Of a DNA stretch of 64,000 nt, positions 1-12,351 are shown one piece after another (positions within the stretch are counted from its first letter, which is position 1; every line of letters begins with the position of its first letter). The notes beneath the pieces are model-generated. The model had not been told where the DNA came from and did no database searches. It was given only the letters and a program-made list of their open reading frames with translations. Source of the stretch: Protonemura montana (lineage: Eukaryota; Arthropoda; Insecta; Plecoptera; Nemouridae); assembly GCA_947568835.1 (NCBI GenBank), contig OX387612.1:10232001-10296000 (forward strand). The letters run 5' to 3'. The position numbers and the translations under genes are program-made.

Positions 1-266
1 CCCTCACCACGTCAAGGTGATAGTCCACGAGGGGGTCCTACTTTCAAATACGTTTAGAAAAGTGTAGACGCTTAATAATAAAAATTGAATAGCTGTGATA
101 TTCTTTTGTCTGGCGTTTTAAAAACAGGATGTCGTTTTATTTTAAAATTTCGGCACCGTATTTTTTTATTTCTTCGGTGAGTGTTATTGTGTTACTGGAG
201 ATAGCGTTTGTTTTATCCACCGACTCTAATAGAATGGATTAATTACATTTTCATTAAACCAAACAT
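1..266. other. unassigned flank
   Basis: No convincing gene, RNA or repeat is visible. It is ordinary AT-rich DNA ending where the 33-bp array starts. Confidence 0.5.
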
Positions 267-2790
267 GTGCCAGTGAGTGGGATGTTCAGTGTACATTTGG
301 TGCCAGTGTGTGGGATGTTCACTGTACATTTGGTGCCAGTGAGTGGGATGTTCACTGTACATTTAGTGCCAGTGAGTGGGATGTTCACTGTACATTTGGT
401 GCATGTGAGTGGGATGTTCAGTGTACATTTGGTGTCAGTGAGTGGGATGTTTAATGTACATTTAGTGCCAGTGAGTGGGATGTTCAGTGTACATTTGGTG
501 TCAGTGTGTGGGATGTTCACTGTACATTTGGTGCCAGTGAGTGGGATGTTCAGTGAACATTTGGTGCCAGTGAGTGGGATGTTCAGTGTACATTTGGTGC
601 TAGTGTGTGGGATGTTCACTGTACATTTGGTGCCAGTGAGTGGGATGTTCAGTGTACATTTGGTGCTTGTGTGTGGGATGTTTACTGAACATTTGTTGCC
701 AGTGAGTGGGATGTTCAGTGTACATTTGGTGCCAGTGTGTGGGATGTTCAGTGTACATTTGGTGCCAGTGGGTGGGATGTTCAGTGTACATTTGGTGCCA
801 GTGAGTGGGATGTTCACTGTACATTTGGTGCATGTGAGTGGGATGTTCAGTGTACATTTGGTGTCAGTGAGTGGGATGTTCACTGTACATTTGGTGCCAG
901 TGAGTGGGATGTTCAGTGTACATTTGGTGCCAGTGAGTGGGATGTTCAGTGTACATTTGGTGCTAGTGTGTGGGATGTTCACTGTACATTTGGTGCCAGT
1001 GAGTGGGATGTTCAGTGTACATTTGGTGCTTGTGTGTGGGATGTTTACTGTACATTTGTTGCCAGTGAGTGGGATGTTCAGTGTACATTTGGTGCCAGTG
1101 TGTGGGATGTTCAGTGTACATTTGGTGCCAGTGGGTGGGATGTTCAGTGTACATTTGGTGCCAGTGGGTGAGATGTTCACTGTACATTTGGTGTCAATGG
1201 GTGGGATGTTCAGTGTACATTTGGTGCCAGTGTGTGGGATGTTCAGTGTACATTTGGTGCCAGTGAGTGGGATGTTCACTGCACATTTGGTGCCAGTGGG
1301 TGGGATGTTCAGTGTACATTTGGTGCCGGTGGGATGTTCACTGTACGTTTGGTGTCAATGGATGGGATGTTCAGTGTACATTTAGTGCCAGTGTGTGGGA
1401 TGTTCACTGTACATTTGGTGCCAGTGTGTGGGATGTTCAATGTACATTTGGTGCCAGTGTGTCGGATGTTCAGTGTACATTTGGTGCCAGTGTGTGGGAT
1501 GTTCAATGTACATTTGGTGCCAGTGTGTGGGATGTTCAGTGTATATTTGGTGCCAGTGAGTGGGATGTTCACTGAACATTTGGTGCCAGTGTGTGGGATG
1601 TTCACTGTACATTTGGTGCTAGTGTGTGGGATGTTTAGTGTTCATTTGGTGCCAGTGTGTGGGATGTTTAGTGTTCATTTGGTGCCAGTGGGTGGGATGT
1701 TCAGTGTACATTTGGTGCCAGTGTGTGGGATGTTCAGTGTACATTTGGTGCCAGTGTGTGGGATGTTCACTGTACATTTGGTGTCAATGGATAGGATGTT
1801 CAGTGTTTATTTGGTGCCAGTGTGTGGGATGTTTACTGTACATTTGGTGTCAATGGGTGGGATGTTCAGTGTACATTTGGTGCCAGTGTGTGGGATGTTC
1901 AGTGTACATTTGGTGCCAGTGGGTGGGATGTTCAGTGTACATTTAGTGCCAGTGTGTGGGATGTGCAGTGTACATTCAGTGCCAGTGGGTGGGATGTTCA
2001 CTGTACATTTGGTGCCAGTGAGTGGGATGTTCAATGTACATTTGGTGCCAGTGTGTGGGATGTTCAGTGTACATTTGGTGCCAGTGAGTGGGATGTTAAC
2101 TGTACATTTGGTGCCAGTGGGTGGGATGTTCAGTGTACATTTGGTGCCGGTGGGATGTTCACTGTACGTTTGGTGCTAGTTAGTGGGATGTTCACTGAAC
2201 ATTTGGTGCCAGTGTGTGGGATGTTCAGTGTACATTTGGTGCTAGTGTGTGGGATGTTTAGTGTTCATTTGGTGCCAGTGGGTGGAATGTTTATTGTACA
2301 TTTGGTGCTAGTTAGTGGGATGTTCACTGTACATTTGGTGCCAGTGAGTGGGATGTTCAGTGTACATTTGGTGCCAGTGTGTGGGATGTTCAGTGTACAT
2401 TTGGTGCCAGTGTGTGGGATGTTCAGTGTACATTTGGTGCTAGTGGGTGGGATGTTTACTGTACATTTGGTGCCAGTGGGTGGGATGTTCAGTGTACATT
2501 TGGTGCCAGTGGGTGGGATGTTCAGTGTACATTTGGTGCCAGTGAGTGGGATGTTCAGTGTACATTTGGTGCCAGTGTGTGGGATGTTCAGTGTACATTT
2601 GGTGCCAGTGGGTGGGATGTTCAGTGTACATTTGGTGCCAGTGAGTGGGATGTTCAGTGTACATTTGGTGCCAGTGTGTGGGATGTTCAGTGTACATTTG
2701 GTGCCAGTGGGTGGGATGTTCAGTGTACATTTAGTGCCAGTGTGTGGGATGTTTAATGTACATTTAGTGCCAGTGGGTGGGATGTTAAAA
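267..2790. repeat. 33-bp minisatellite, about 76 units
   Basis: A near-perfect tandem array with a 33-bp unit, of the type GTGCCAGTGAGTGGGATGTT followed by CACTGTACATTTG. Variation is mostly at a few fixed points: GAGT, GTGT or GGGT; TTCAG or TTCAC; GCCAG, GTCAG or GCTAG. Because 33 is a multiple of three and the unit lacks stops in several frames, long 11-residue periodic open frames appear on both strands. These are by-products, with no start context, splice sites or conserved domain. Groups of units recur in the same order (for example 590-760 and 950-1120), which points to duplication of multi-unit blocks. Confidence 0.95.
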
Positions 2791-2882
2791 AACGTCGGGA
2801 AATTTAGTTGTACTTTATTAGCATTTAAAACCCTTTTCAAATAGTTTTTGTTAAATCGTTTGATGCTTTTTTTATTATTATG

Positions 2883-2973
2883 AACACTATAACCGTCTCA
2901 AAAATTGATGCCCAAACGGGGCATCAATTTTTCCCCGTTTGGGCATCAATTTTTGAGACGGTTATAGTGTTGA
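2883..2973. repeat. short foldback element (tRNA-foldback family, copy 1)
   Basis: Two arms starting AACACTATAACCGTCTC face each other around a tiny loop (left about 2883-2920, right about 2931-2973). The right flank to about 3035 (attgcaagcgtttgcaat, then aagatttcatcc) is also shared with the copies at 13085-13220 and 47442-47888, so the mobile unit is larger than the hairpin. This copy has lost the tRNA-like centre seen at 47469-47798. Confidence 0.8.
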
Positions 2974-3412
2974 TTATAATAAAACACCCCGTCTATTGCA
3001 AGCGTTTGCAATTTAAAGAAGATTTCATCCTAACAGATGATGCTTATTCTGAACGTTTAGTTATGAATCTACATGTCTCAATTATTTGTCTAAATATTTG
3101 GACAGGTAGATTTAGAACTTAACGTAATTAATAAGGAATTTTTGGTTTTATCACAAAACGTAAGGAAAACCTCGAAAACATAGCTTTTTTCACATATTTT
3201 ATTGGTAAGTTAGTAAAAGAAAGCCAATTTGTTTGTGGTCATAATTTCAAAACTACAAAATTTGTAAGATTTTTAATAATTGACCCTGGTTATTTTATTT
3301 AGATGCATTTAGGAAGCTTGAACTTGGTAATTGTTATAATTTTGTGTGGTTCTTTTGCAATCGGAAAATTGTCCGGACTGCTTCAACCCTTGATACAGTA
3401 ACAGGTACAAGT

Positions 3413-3525
3413 TACGAAAGGTTGGGAAATTTAGTTGTTCTTAGCATTTAAAACCCACATCAAATATTTTTTTGTCTAAACTAGTGCTAAGGTTAGATAA
3501 AGAAGACGTAAGTCTTTAAATCATC
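3413..3525 (+). repeat. dispersed inverted-repeat family fragment
   Basis: The sequence from gggaaatttagttgtt through AGCATTTAAAACCC to ctagtgctaaggttagat recurs at 2792-2850 (partial), 15938-16050 (reverse) and 18538-18692 (as a foldback). This is a short non-coding interspersed repeat, probably a MITE remnant. No coding capacity is visible. Confidence 0.65.
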
Positions 3526-4262
3526 ATAATTGATATTTTTATTATCACATTGTTTACAACAATTATTTTCTTTGCGAACAGGTAATGAAGCTTACGTCGA
3601 CTTTGTTCATTGATTGACTTTGAAAAACTCGCATGTACATAATAATTACAAACATTTCAAACACGCATTTAAACATTCTTTAAACTGCAAAACCAAGAAT
3701 AATTAAACAAATGTATATTAATTGGTCTTACAATTTACATAGATTGCCATAGCACAAACTTTTCAACAAATATCACAGAACAGCCTTGAATGAGCTTTGA
3801 CATTTGGTATCCCAAAAATCACACTTAGACGTGTCTAAGCTTAGATTACAACTAAATGAATTTAATCTGCTTGTAATCAAAACGACAAATGAATTATAAT
3901 TTAACACATACTTCAAATGCCAATTAATGTTTACAACTGAAATCAGACTTGCTCTCCTTTATTTTCAATTATGTGCTGTGCAGTTATCGACAGCAGCCAG
4001 CTTCTTGCGGCTTAACATCTTAATTCAAACTTGCATTTGATTTCTAAAGAAAAAACTGATTAAAATGGGGAAAAAGTTAATGGTTTTCTGTTATTTGAAC
4101 AAATTTAAAGAAAATTAAGGTGTTCTTGGGTTGATTGATATAAGTATTTAAACTTTGAACAGAGAAATATATTATTTTTACCCTGGCAAATAAAACAGAA
4201 AATTGATCAAAACGATTTAATAAATCAACTCAACTTTGGTGTGGCTAAAAATGAGCTCAAAC
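3526..4262. other. AT-rich intergenic region, 3' flank of the secreted-protein gene
   Basis: No gene is visible. A minus-strand AATAAA (plus-strand tttatt near 3958) lies about 300 bases past the stop codon of the minus-strand gene at 4263 and could be its polyadenylation signal. Confidence 0.4.
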
Positions 4263-5528
4263 CTATCCCTGTTTCCCGGCTGAAAGCTTCCCGGCAACCG
4301 GTGCTCCCCTAGAACCTGCACTGGATGCCCATGGCTTTTTCCCAACTACATTTGCCGGAGCCTGATTTCGTACTATTGGCAAGATCGTACCTCCTAGCTT
4401 ATTGTTCGCTACACCCCCTAATTTGCTTCCCGCAGCATAACCCCCACCGACACCACTCTGCAGCGCTAAATTGTTAACAGTTCCCGCCTGAAAACCGTTT
4501 TGCCCTGTGGAAGGTACAAACCCGGAAGGGACGACCGAACCAGCACCAACTCTCTGGGCGTACTGGTAATTATTACCATAGCTGTACATTTGATTCATCC
4601 CTGTATTAGCTTGATAGGTTGGGTTGATGTTTGAAAGTTGTCGAACAGACCAATCACCGTTGGGGTCTGTGCCACTGAGAGCTAAGTTAGGTTGAACGGC
4701 ATTTCCAGCGGCGTAATAGTTGGTGCCAGTTGTAGAGGGGTTATAATATGTATTTGTAGCCGGGATGGTGTTGGTGGCTTGGGTGTATACGGGCTGATAC
4801 GCAGTGTTTGTTGCTGTCGTTGTCTGACAAGAGCCATAGTAGAGCGGCTGGTAAACTGAAAGATAGATTTAGTGATTTACAATTTTAATTTCACAATTTT
4901 AATCTGTATCAGTATTGTATAAATTGGTAAACTTTTACTATCACACTGTTAGAGCACTTTTAATATTCTGATCGTAGTTTATTATGTAAGTACCGTTTTG
5001 GTTGTTCTGACAGTTGAAGAGGTCCATTTCGCAGAGGCTGATGAACTGCTGAAGGGCGTTTGTGGTTGTGTCCACAACGCAGACGGTTTGCGCTCCGTTA
5101 TTTGGATCACAAGTTGGACACTGAGCGTTGACGTTTGATGCTAGAAGCATGGCAGCCGCCACTGGTGGTTTGTGAAAGTGAAAATTAAATATTGAACTTG
5201 TTGGTTTGTTAAGGTTTTTTTTTTACTGCTCGACAGACTATCACTAAACTTGTAGTGCGTGTTTCGTTTTAAAATCATTTCAAAAATTGCAAAATCATTT
5301 AAAAGTTGCTGAGAATCTTGCAGGTTACATTATCTGACATGAAATAAACGCAATGAAAACTCGAAAAGATAACAAAATAACTATTATTGCGAAACAAATC
5401 TTAGTTACGCTTCCCAATAGCAAAGTTTTCTTGCATTCAACGTAAAATTATATTTGTAAGATGTTGTATCATTCCAAAAATAAAACGAACGTTCAAAATT
5501 ACTTACCAAATGCAAATATTAGAGCCAT
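4263..5528 (-). CDS. secreted Kazal-like protein with Tyr/Asn/Thr/Gly-rich tail
   Basis: Three exons on the minus strand. Exon 1 is 5507-5528, starting at the ATG with a GTAAGT donor. Exon 2 runs from 5161 down to a donor between about 4955 and 4995 (a GTACTT or a GTGCTC site would keep frame; I cannot decide). Exon 3 is 4855-4263. The joined N-terminus is MALIFAFVAAAMLLASNVNA, a clear signal peptide. The mature protein begins QCPTC and has a cysteine spacing (CPTC, TVC, SLCEMDLFNC) like the short Kazal-like modules of insect secreted proteins. The roughly 197-residue tail is low complexity, with YQP, NTYYNPST and GTNYYAAG motifs. The role is unknown; a cuticle, salivary or mucosal matrix role is possible. 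The Kazal call is from pattern only. Confidence 0.65.
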
Positions 5529-5632
5529 TTTGTCGAGTTAATGCTAGCAGCAACGTCGAATGAAAGTACCAGCGAATAAGTTGTCAGCTTTCCAGTCTTT
5601 CCAGTAATGAAAACAGTCGTCACATGAGGCCC

Positions 5633-5642
5633 GTATATATGA
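5633..5642 (-). promoter_or_regulatory. candidate TATA box of the minus-strand secreted-protein gene
   Basis: A TATATA run lies about 105 bases upstream of the minus-strand start codon at 5528. It is the only TATA-like element close to that start and would leave a 5' UTR of about 75-85 bases. Positional inference only. Confidence 0.4.
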
Positions 5643-6328
5643 AGTGGAAAATAATGTACTTGGCCTCTAGTTTTGATTGTTTGTGTTATCTCATACAAGC
5701 ACGAATAACTAGAACGCTCCTAGGGCCAATGTCGGTGATAACGCCCCAAATTATTCGAAATAATCAGTGAGTTTTCTTCACCGTCATGGTTATAACGACT
5801 GTTTAATTACTACGAGCATAAAAAAGCATGCAATGAAATTTATTTTTATGTGCAAGGTTAAAACTTCTTAGCATTCAACAACCAAACTATTTTGATTGTG
5901 CAATTAAGAGAAAATGACTTATATGTGTAGTAATGTTTGTCCCTTAAAGAAAAGAAATCGTACCAATTTTTGGATTCTTCAGTCAACTGATTCTTATCAG
6001 TGCGATCGTTTTAATAACTCCAACACAATCGAAAAAGACTTTTGCTTCAAAATAATCAGAAAACAAATAACAGTTTCTATTCGGTCTTGAAATGGCAGAG
6101 TCGAAACAGGTACGTTGAGTGGTTCGCTGAAAAATCAACCAAGCATTGGCTGTGTTTCCAGCTGTCAACTATTGTTGGTCACTTGATTGTCGGATGTTAC
6201 TCCACGGAAACTAGTTTTAGAGGCTCTTTGCAAATTTTTGTGATAAAATTCTTCTAAATTCTCAGCGTAAATATACTTTTTACATACACTTTTTTCTAAA
6301 TTAGGTAAGTTCTTTTCAAGGATCCGAA
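5643..6328. other. intergenic region between divergent genes
   Basis: Separates the minus-strand secreted-protein gene from the plus-strand aminopeptidase gene, so promoters of both probably lie here or just beyond. Two short overlapping open frames (5983-6257) show no domain or codon signal and I do not call them. No repeat family was recognised. Confidence 0.4.
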
Positions 6329-9300
6329 ATGGCAAACTTCTTGCAACAAAACATCGTCAAGAAAATTGTATCGAGGCAGTTTCCTCAGTTGGCTAGAAAT
6401 TTTAGCGCTCCTTCAGAAGAACCGTACAAAGACAAAAGGAAAGGTGAGCCACGAAACTAATGCCAAAAACAGCAAGTTATGTTCTTTAAGAATGACCAAT
6501 GTTCCAATTAAAGATCGGCTTCTTTCCAAGATTAACTTATCTTTATTGATTTAGCTTTCCACTTTTCTTATCATTGATTTTACCAAACTTGCTATCCTTA
6601 AATCGTATCTTTTTTTCATATGTCCTTCTGATAAAATGGAACGAGGCCATGTTTATAGGCAGTAAAGCTGTAGTAAAGGGTGAACAAGCTTCAATTAAGA
6701 TGATAAACTACTCGGAGTCGATATAAATCTGATCAAAAGACTTTCAGTTGTCAACTTGCAAGCTAATCTTCTTAATTGTAGAAAAACCTCATCAATCAAT
6801 CTCATCAATTTCATGATGTTTTAACTTTAAATTAACTCTTATCTCGTGTTAGTTGAATTTAACTGTTTTTTCTGCTGTTTTTATCCTCTTCACACTGTAT
6901 CTTTATTATAGGATTGGTGCTTGGCGTCTACTCAGATGAGGGTGGAAAAGAACACAAACTGACCGCAGCAGCCCAAAAGTTCAACAGCCAAATCGGAGGT
7001 CGTCTGGAAGAGCTTTTGAAAGAAGGCAGGCATCTCAATCGTGGAAAGTACCATTGCTTCCAGAACTTGGACCCTGAATACTACTCTGTCGCCGTCGTAG
7101 GACTTGGCAAAGAGTAAGTTGCTTCTTTTAATTCCGCCATTAATTTTTTGTCTGGTAGTCTTTGCCCCATACGGATTGGATAAAATAACTGTAAGCTTTA
7201 CCTGTGTACCTGTGCTTTACCTGTGTGGCGTTAACCTTAACGCCATTAGGATAGAATGCATCTGTAAGCTTTAATCTGCAGTCGTTTTTGCCCCATAAGG
7301 TTGCAACATCTGCAATATATTTTCTACCGGAAAATGTTTTTTCGCTTCGCTTATTTGTGATATATTTTCATATATATATATATAAACATTTTTTTGTTCA
7401 GAAACACCGGCTTCAATGCCTTGGAAAACATGGACGAGTGCAAAGAGACAATCCGGGTCGCTTCTGCCGTCGGTGCCAAGGTGCTACGCCAGCAAGGCAT
7501 CCCCTGCGTCCACGTCGAGGCGTTTGGCCACGCCGAGTCGTCGGCCGAAGGCGCCTGTCTCGGCGTTTGGCGTTTCCAAGACCAGAAGGCACCCGAGGAC
7601 CAGAAAGTGGTGCCAACCCTCGACCTCTACTTTGACGAAGACAAGGACGGCTGGACGAGGGGCATTTTCAAGGCCGAGGCGCAGAATTTGGCACGACGTT
7701 TGAGCGATACATCTTCTAATCTGATGACTCCGACGATCTTTGCTCAGGTGAGACCAGTTATTTCTCAGAAAGCTCGTGTAATGATTGTGTTGTATTTTTG
7801 GTATAAACCTTATCTATGTGTTTTATGTCAAGGTTTCACCAATTTGGTTAGTTCCTTTCATTTTCTATTCTGATAAAACAGGTAGGTCAATTTTAATTTT
7901 AATTTTATCTAGCCAATTTATAGTGTCCTTGTTTGAGCGTATTTTGATAATTTTCGAACTGAATGTTAAATAAGTTTTTTGGAAAGGTCGAAAGAGTTCT
8001 AGAAGATAACTAATTCGTATTACGATAATGATTGCCGACTCAATGCCAAACAATGTTTTTTAGCGCCCTCTATTTAGCAGGGCAAGTTTTTTATAAAATA
8101 AAAACCACAATTGAGAATCAAATTCAAATTAAACTAATTTCTCTTCCAGGCCGCCGTCGACGCTCTCTGCCCTTGCGGCGTTAGCGTGGAAATCCGAGAC
8201 AAAGATTGGTGCGAAAACAAGAAGCTAAACGCCTTCCTCTCCGTCGCCCGTGGCTCTTGCGAGGAACCGAGATGGGTGGAACTCGGCTACTGCGGCGGAC
8301 CGGCCGACGAAAAGCCCATCGTGCTCGTGGGCAAAGGGCTGACCTTCGAGTCGGGTGGCCTGTGCCTTGGAAAATGCAGGGGCATGGATGAAAAGCGCGG
8401 AGAGATGGCCGGTGCCGCCATCTGTGTTGCAGTGATGCGAGCGGCGGCGGCTCTTTCTCTGCCGATCAACATCAACGGTCTGTAAAATGGCGGCCGCACG
8501 CTTAAAGTGAAACTAGCTTTGAGAACAACAATGCTCAACCGCCATTTGCTTTGCTTCCAGCTGTGTTGCCTCTCTGCGAGAACATGGTGAGTGGCATGAC
8601 GATGAAGCCTGGTGACCATTGCTTCACGATGAACAACGGGAAGACGATCCAGATCGACAAGACTGACAATGAGGGCCGGATTGTCGTCGCCGACGCACTC
8701 TTGTACGCCAATCAAGTGTTCAAGCCAAAGTTGATCATCGACATTGGATCGATTACCAGTGGTAAGACCAGCGGCCAAACATTATTCAAGTTATTCAAGT
8801 TATTTTTCAATTTCAGTGCTAGTTTGGTCCCTGACGAGCTTAACATTGAGTTTGTTATACCTATGCTTGACAATTCATTGAATCAAAAACAGCGTTTTGT
8901 TGTAAACGGTATGTTAATTACTTTGTACTTTACCAAACGGTTTGGCGTTTTGGAAAAAATTGTTCTCACGTGATCACCGAAATTCAGCAACACTGCACTA
9001 GGTCAGGTATTGGATGGGTGACCATCATGCGCATGACCAGTTCTGTGCGGGAGAGAGGTTGGAGGAATGAAAGTTAGTACAGCAGCTTCACTCGCTTTGC
9101 TTATCAACATCTTGACAGCATGGATTACTATTGTTAGCTTTGTACCGTCCTTCGGAAGTGATTTTAAGCCAATTATCCCCTTGGTACTTTTCGAATTAAG
9201 AAGCTACTTGCTGGCACCGGGTTTTTCCTCCTCCCTTTTAGCTTAGTTACCATTATCATCCACTCATTTACTGAAGCCATTGGACAATAGTCAGAGATCC

Positions 9301-11010
9301 AGTTGTCAAAACTGTGCTTTGCTCAATGCTACGAATTAATCAATCAACTTTGTATTTAAAATGTATACTTGAATTCCAGTCGTCCAAGATCCAGTGACGT
9401 TTAGCCATCAGGATGGAAGCAATCAATACTTGGTTTATCGTTTGCAGGTATCCGCTCGGCTTTGGGCTTCACCGCTACCGGCGTCTTCTCAAACAACGAC
9501 GCCCTTTGGAAGCAACTTGAGAAGGCCGGTGCAGTGACCGGGGACCGCGTTTGGAGGATGCCGTTGTGGAAGCACTACACTAGGAAAGTGACCAATGTCC
9601 GGGCTGCTGACATGACCAACGTCGGGCAAGGAGGTGGCACCCCATGCCGAGCTGCCGCTTTCCTCAGGGTGAGACTTAAAACTGTCCTTGATACGTGATT
9701 GGAAAATAAGGGCTTTGCAAATTGGTTTACTTATTTATTTAATCAGTATAAAGTTTTTATGTTTTTTTTTTTTTTATTATTTGGCCATTTGTTTGATATG
9801 AAACCAGTTTTAATTTTAAAAGTTCGTCAAATACATTTTCCGATAAGATTACCTTCAGACCAGTCTTGAAAATATTGATCTCCATAATAATTCGAATCAA
9901 GTTAAGATTAAAATGGATTTTTTAAATAAGCATTTTTTAATTTCATTGATACAAACTTATATAGCAGTAACACAGGTACAATACCACTGAATTACATCAT
10001 AAATTGTCAGCCAAACAAAGTGTTCAAAATATACCAAATGAACCCACTACGTGCAATTTAACTCCTTGTCACATTTTCTTCTTATCTGTTACAATGTTTC
10101 GATGACATTCAGGTAGCAACTCGCTTATCATGGGTACGATAAGGTGGCATTGGTTTATTTACCTCATTCCTCCTGATATCGAAGTAATATTTGCTGTCAT
10201 GAAACCATTGCCATGGAATATAAGGCAGCCATTTTAAAACGATACTCAACCAATTTTAAACAAATTTCCTCGTTAATCTAAATAACAACATTGTGAGTAG
10301 AAAAACTGGGATAAGTTTTTAAATCAAAACTCTAAACTCAAAACGAAAATGCTATTTCGGATTTGATTGCCATTTTAACTGGTGGACTTCACCATTGCTC
10401 TAATGGGTTAATGTTGCAAGCCAGCTGTGTGGTCGGCCATTCTAACTGGTGGACTTCACCATTGCTCTTATGAGTTAATGTTGCAAGCCAGCTGTGTAGT
10501 CGGTCATTCTAACTGGTGGACTTCACCGTTGCTCTTATGGGTTAATGTTGCAAGACAGCTGTGTGGTCGGCCATTCTAACTGGTGGACTTCACCATTGCT
10601 CTTATGGGTTAATGTTGCAAGCCAGCTGTGTGGTCAGCCATTATAACTGGTGGACTTCACCATTGCTCTTATGGGTTAATGTTGCAAGACAGCTGTGTGG
10701 TCGGCCATTCTAACTGGTGGACTTCACCATTGCTCTTATGGGTTAATGTTGCAAGCCAGCTGTGTGGTCAGCCGTTATAACTGCTTTTTCTTACCCCAAA
10801 TTGACACCAACTGTGACATGTAATGTGTTTTTTCTGCAGGAGTTTGCTGGATGCGTGGATTGGATCCACATGGACACGACCGGCAAGGGGTTGGTCTCAG
10901 ACTGCACGGACTACCCTTACCTGGCTTACAACCGAATGTCCGGGTCTCCTACCCGAACCATCATTCAGTTCCTCTATCAACTTTCCTGCGAACAGGCCGG
11001 CAAAAACTAA
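6329..11010 (+). CDS. leucyl-aminopeptidase (M17 family), S-LAP-like, probably catalytically altered
   Basis: Seven exons: 6329-6443, 6912-7113, 7402-7747, 8150-8477, 8561-8761, 9448-9668, 10840-11010. All junctions are GT-AG and in frame, giving 527 aa. The N-terminus MANFLQQNIVKKIVSRQFPQ is basic and amphipathic, so mitochondrial targeting is possible. Family motifs are clear: KGLVLGVYS, VAVVGLGKE, VGKGLTFESGG, KTDNEGR and GDRVWRMPL. M17 peptidases are hexameric two-metal enzymes that remove N-terminal residues. Against the classical ligand set, K283, D366, E368 and R370 are kept. The Asp of TF-D-SGG is Glu288, the Lys after SGG is displaced (Gly295, Lys296), and the Asp of MRADMGGAA is Glu306. 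Such losses are typical of insect sperm-LAPs, structural proteins of the sperm tail. Activity is therefore doubtful, which is an inference. A SINE lies in intron 5 and a 67-bp array in intron 6. Confidence 0.93.
8962..9350 (+). mobile_element. 5S-headed SINE, full-length, single head (LAP intron 5)
   Basis: Begins with a 5S-rRNA-like head (gatcaccgaaattcagcaac, then ggatgggtgacc). The family body follows (agcagcttcactcgctttgc, gtaccgtccttcggaag), then the tail ending in catcatccactcat and aatcaatcaa. Orientation is the same as the host gene. It is more diverged than the copy at 59187. Confidence 0.85.
10377..10785. repeat. 67-bp tandem repeat, 6 units (LAP intron 6)
   Basis: Units start AACTGGTGGACTTCACCA at 10377, 10444, 10511, 10578, 10645 and 10712, exactly 67 bp apart, with a partial seventh at 10779. 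Alternating variants (GCAAGCCAGC or GCAAGACAGC; GTCGGCCATTC or GTCAGCCATTA) suggest duplication of larger blocks. The array ends about 55 bp upstream of the acceptor of the last exon. Confidence 0.95.
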
Positions 11011-11182
11011 GTGCCATTAGAACGTCATCCATTACAAAGAATACCGGCAAACCCTAGGATGATTTTTTTATATTCAAATTTACACGAACAGACCGTAATT
11101 CACATTTATCTTTGGGTTTTTTTTTACAATTGGAGTACAGCTACAAATTTTAGTGTAGAAATGATTACCTGTGACATCAACC

Positions 11183-11188
11183 AATAAA
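11183..11188 (+). terminator. polyadenylation signal of the aminopeptidase gene
   Basis: Canonical AATAAA 173 bases after the TAA stop, followed by T/G-rich sequence. Confidence 0.6.
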
Positions 11189-11479
11189 AGAGCTATCAGT
11201 GGGATTTACTTGTGTATCAAAGAAATGGTTTGGTTTTTTTTAACATATTATTTCTTACAGTAATCAGCTGATTGCCTGACTACGGTTTCAATACAGTTTT
11301 GTCTATGATTCTGATTAGTTAATGGTCTCTATATTTCTTGTAGCCCTCCAGAGAAGACTTTTTTTTTATAATCACGTGACAATGCCACCTGATTTGATTG
11401 CCATGTGATTACGTGGAAATTTAATTCTCTGTATAACTACTCGCTTTTTAAACAATCGGATCTACTCAAGTACGTGACC

Positions 11480-11582
11480 TGTAGAAAAGCACCAAGGGGA
11501 CCACCGGCTTAACGTCCCTTCCGAAGGACGATAAACGCAAACAACAGGATTCCTCCACAAATCCATGCTGTCGAGATGTTAT
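11480..11582 (-). mobile_element. SINE body fragment
   Basis: Reverse-strand match to the SINE body (accaccggcttaacgtccc, ccgaaggac, aacaacaggattcctccaca, atgctgtcgaga). Head and tail are missing. Confidence 0.75.
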
Positions 11583-12351
11583 TCAACAGAGAATGTGTAG
11601 TGTGAAGATGTAAATATTCCAAATGTCCTGAAAAAATTGGTTTGAATAATGTTAGTCAACTCATCAAATACTTATCGCATCGCAATTTTGCGATCATCGC
11701 AATCTCTAGAACAGGTGATTGCAAAACGTCAAATCCTAACGACAGATTTCAGATAACCTGGGTATCGCCTAGAATAAAATATACACTTCAGCCAAGACGG
11801 CCATTTTGAGAGTCCCTTATTTAGGTTAGTGCTATTTCAAGTGTATTTATCGGTAGTTCTCGTGATTTTAGAAGTTTTCGCCACTTTCATGGTCAAAATT
11901 GATTGAAAACTAGTTGAAAAAACTCTAAAATTAGCATTGATATCATAGGGACACCTCGAATTCAGGGAGTCCTACACATAGTTAACAAAGAATTGCCTGA
12001 CTTATTTGAATTTGAGATCAATGCCCGCAACACGCATGTCCAGTCGAGAGCGTGGTGTCAATGAACAAGTTTTAAACCCGCCCGCCAGTCAAAAACGCAA
12101 TAAATAAAAAATATGGCATGTCATGTCATGGCCCTGCACCCTAACCAAACCCTAACCCTATTATGCCAAAGAGTTAATAATGTATGAAGATTTTTACAAA
12201 AGCAATTATCAAAAGTTTTAGTTCACGAGTTTAGACACCAACGTTAAAAATTGATAGAAATTTCGTAAAAGTTAGTGATCAATACAAAATAGTTGTTGTG
12301 AACACAAAAATACAGTGTAACTTTATTCATCTACAATGAGCAGTGCACTAA
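11583..12351. other. intergenic region
   Basis: No gene or strong repeat seen. It contains AACCCTAACCCTA near 12153-12166, too short to mean anything. It probably includes the former promoter of the odorant-receptor pseudogene. Confidence 0.4.

Noticed and set aside
267-2844. Long open frames (up to 372 aa) on both strands in the 33-bp array
   Set aside because: They follow from a stop-free 33-bp repeat. Several frames on both strands are equally open, with no signal peptide, splice structure or domain.
12150-12170. Telomere-like CCCTAA repeats
   Set aside because: Only about two units. The usual insect telomere unit differs, and there is no array.
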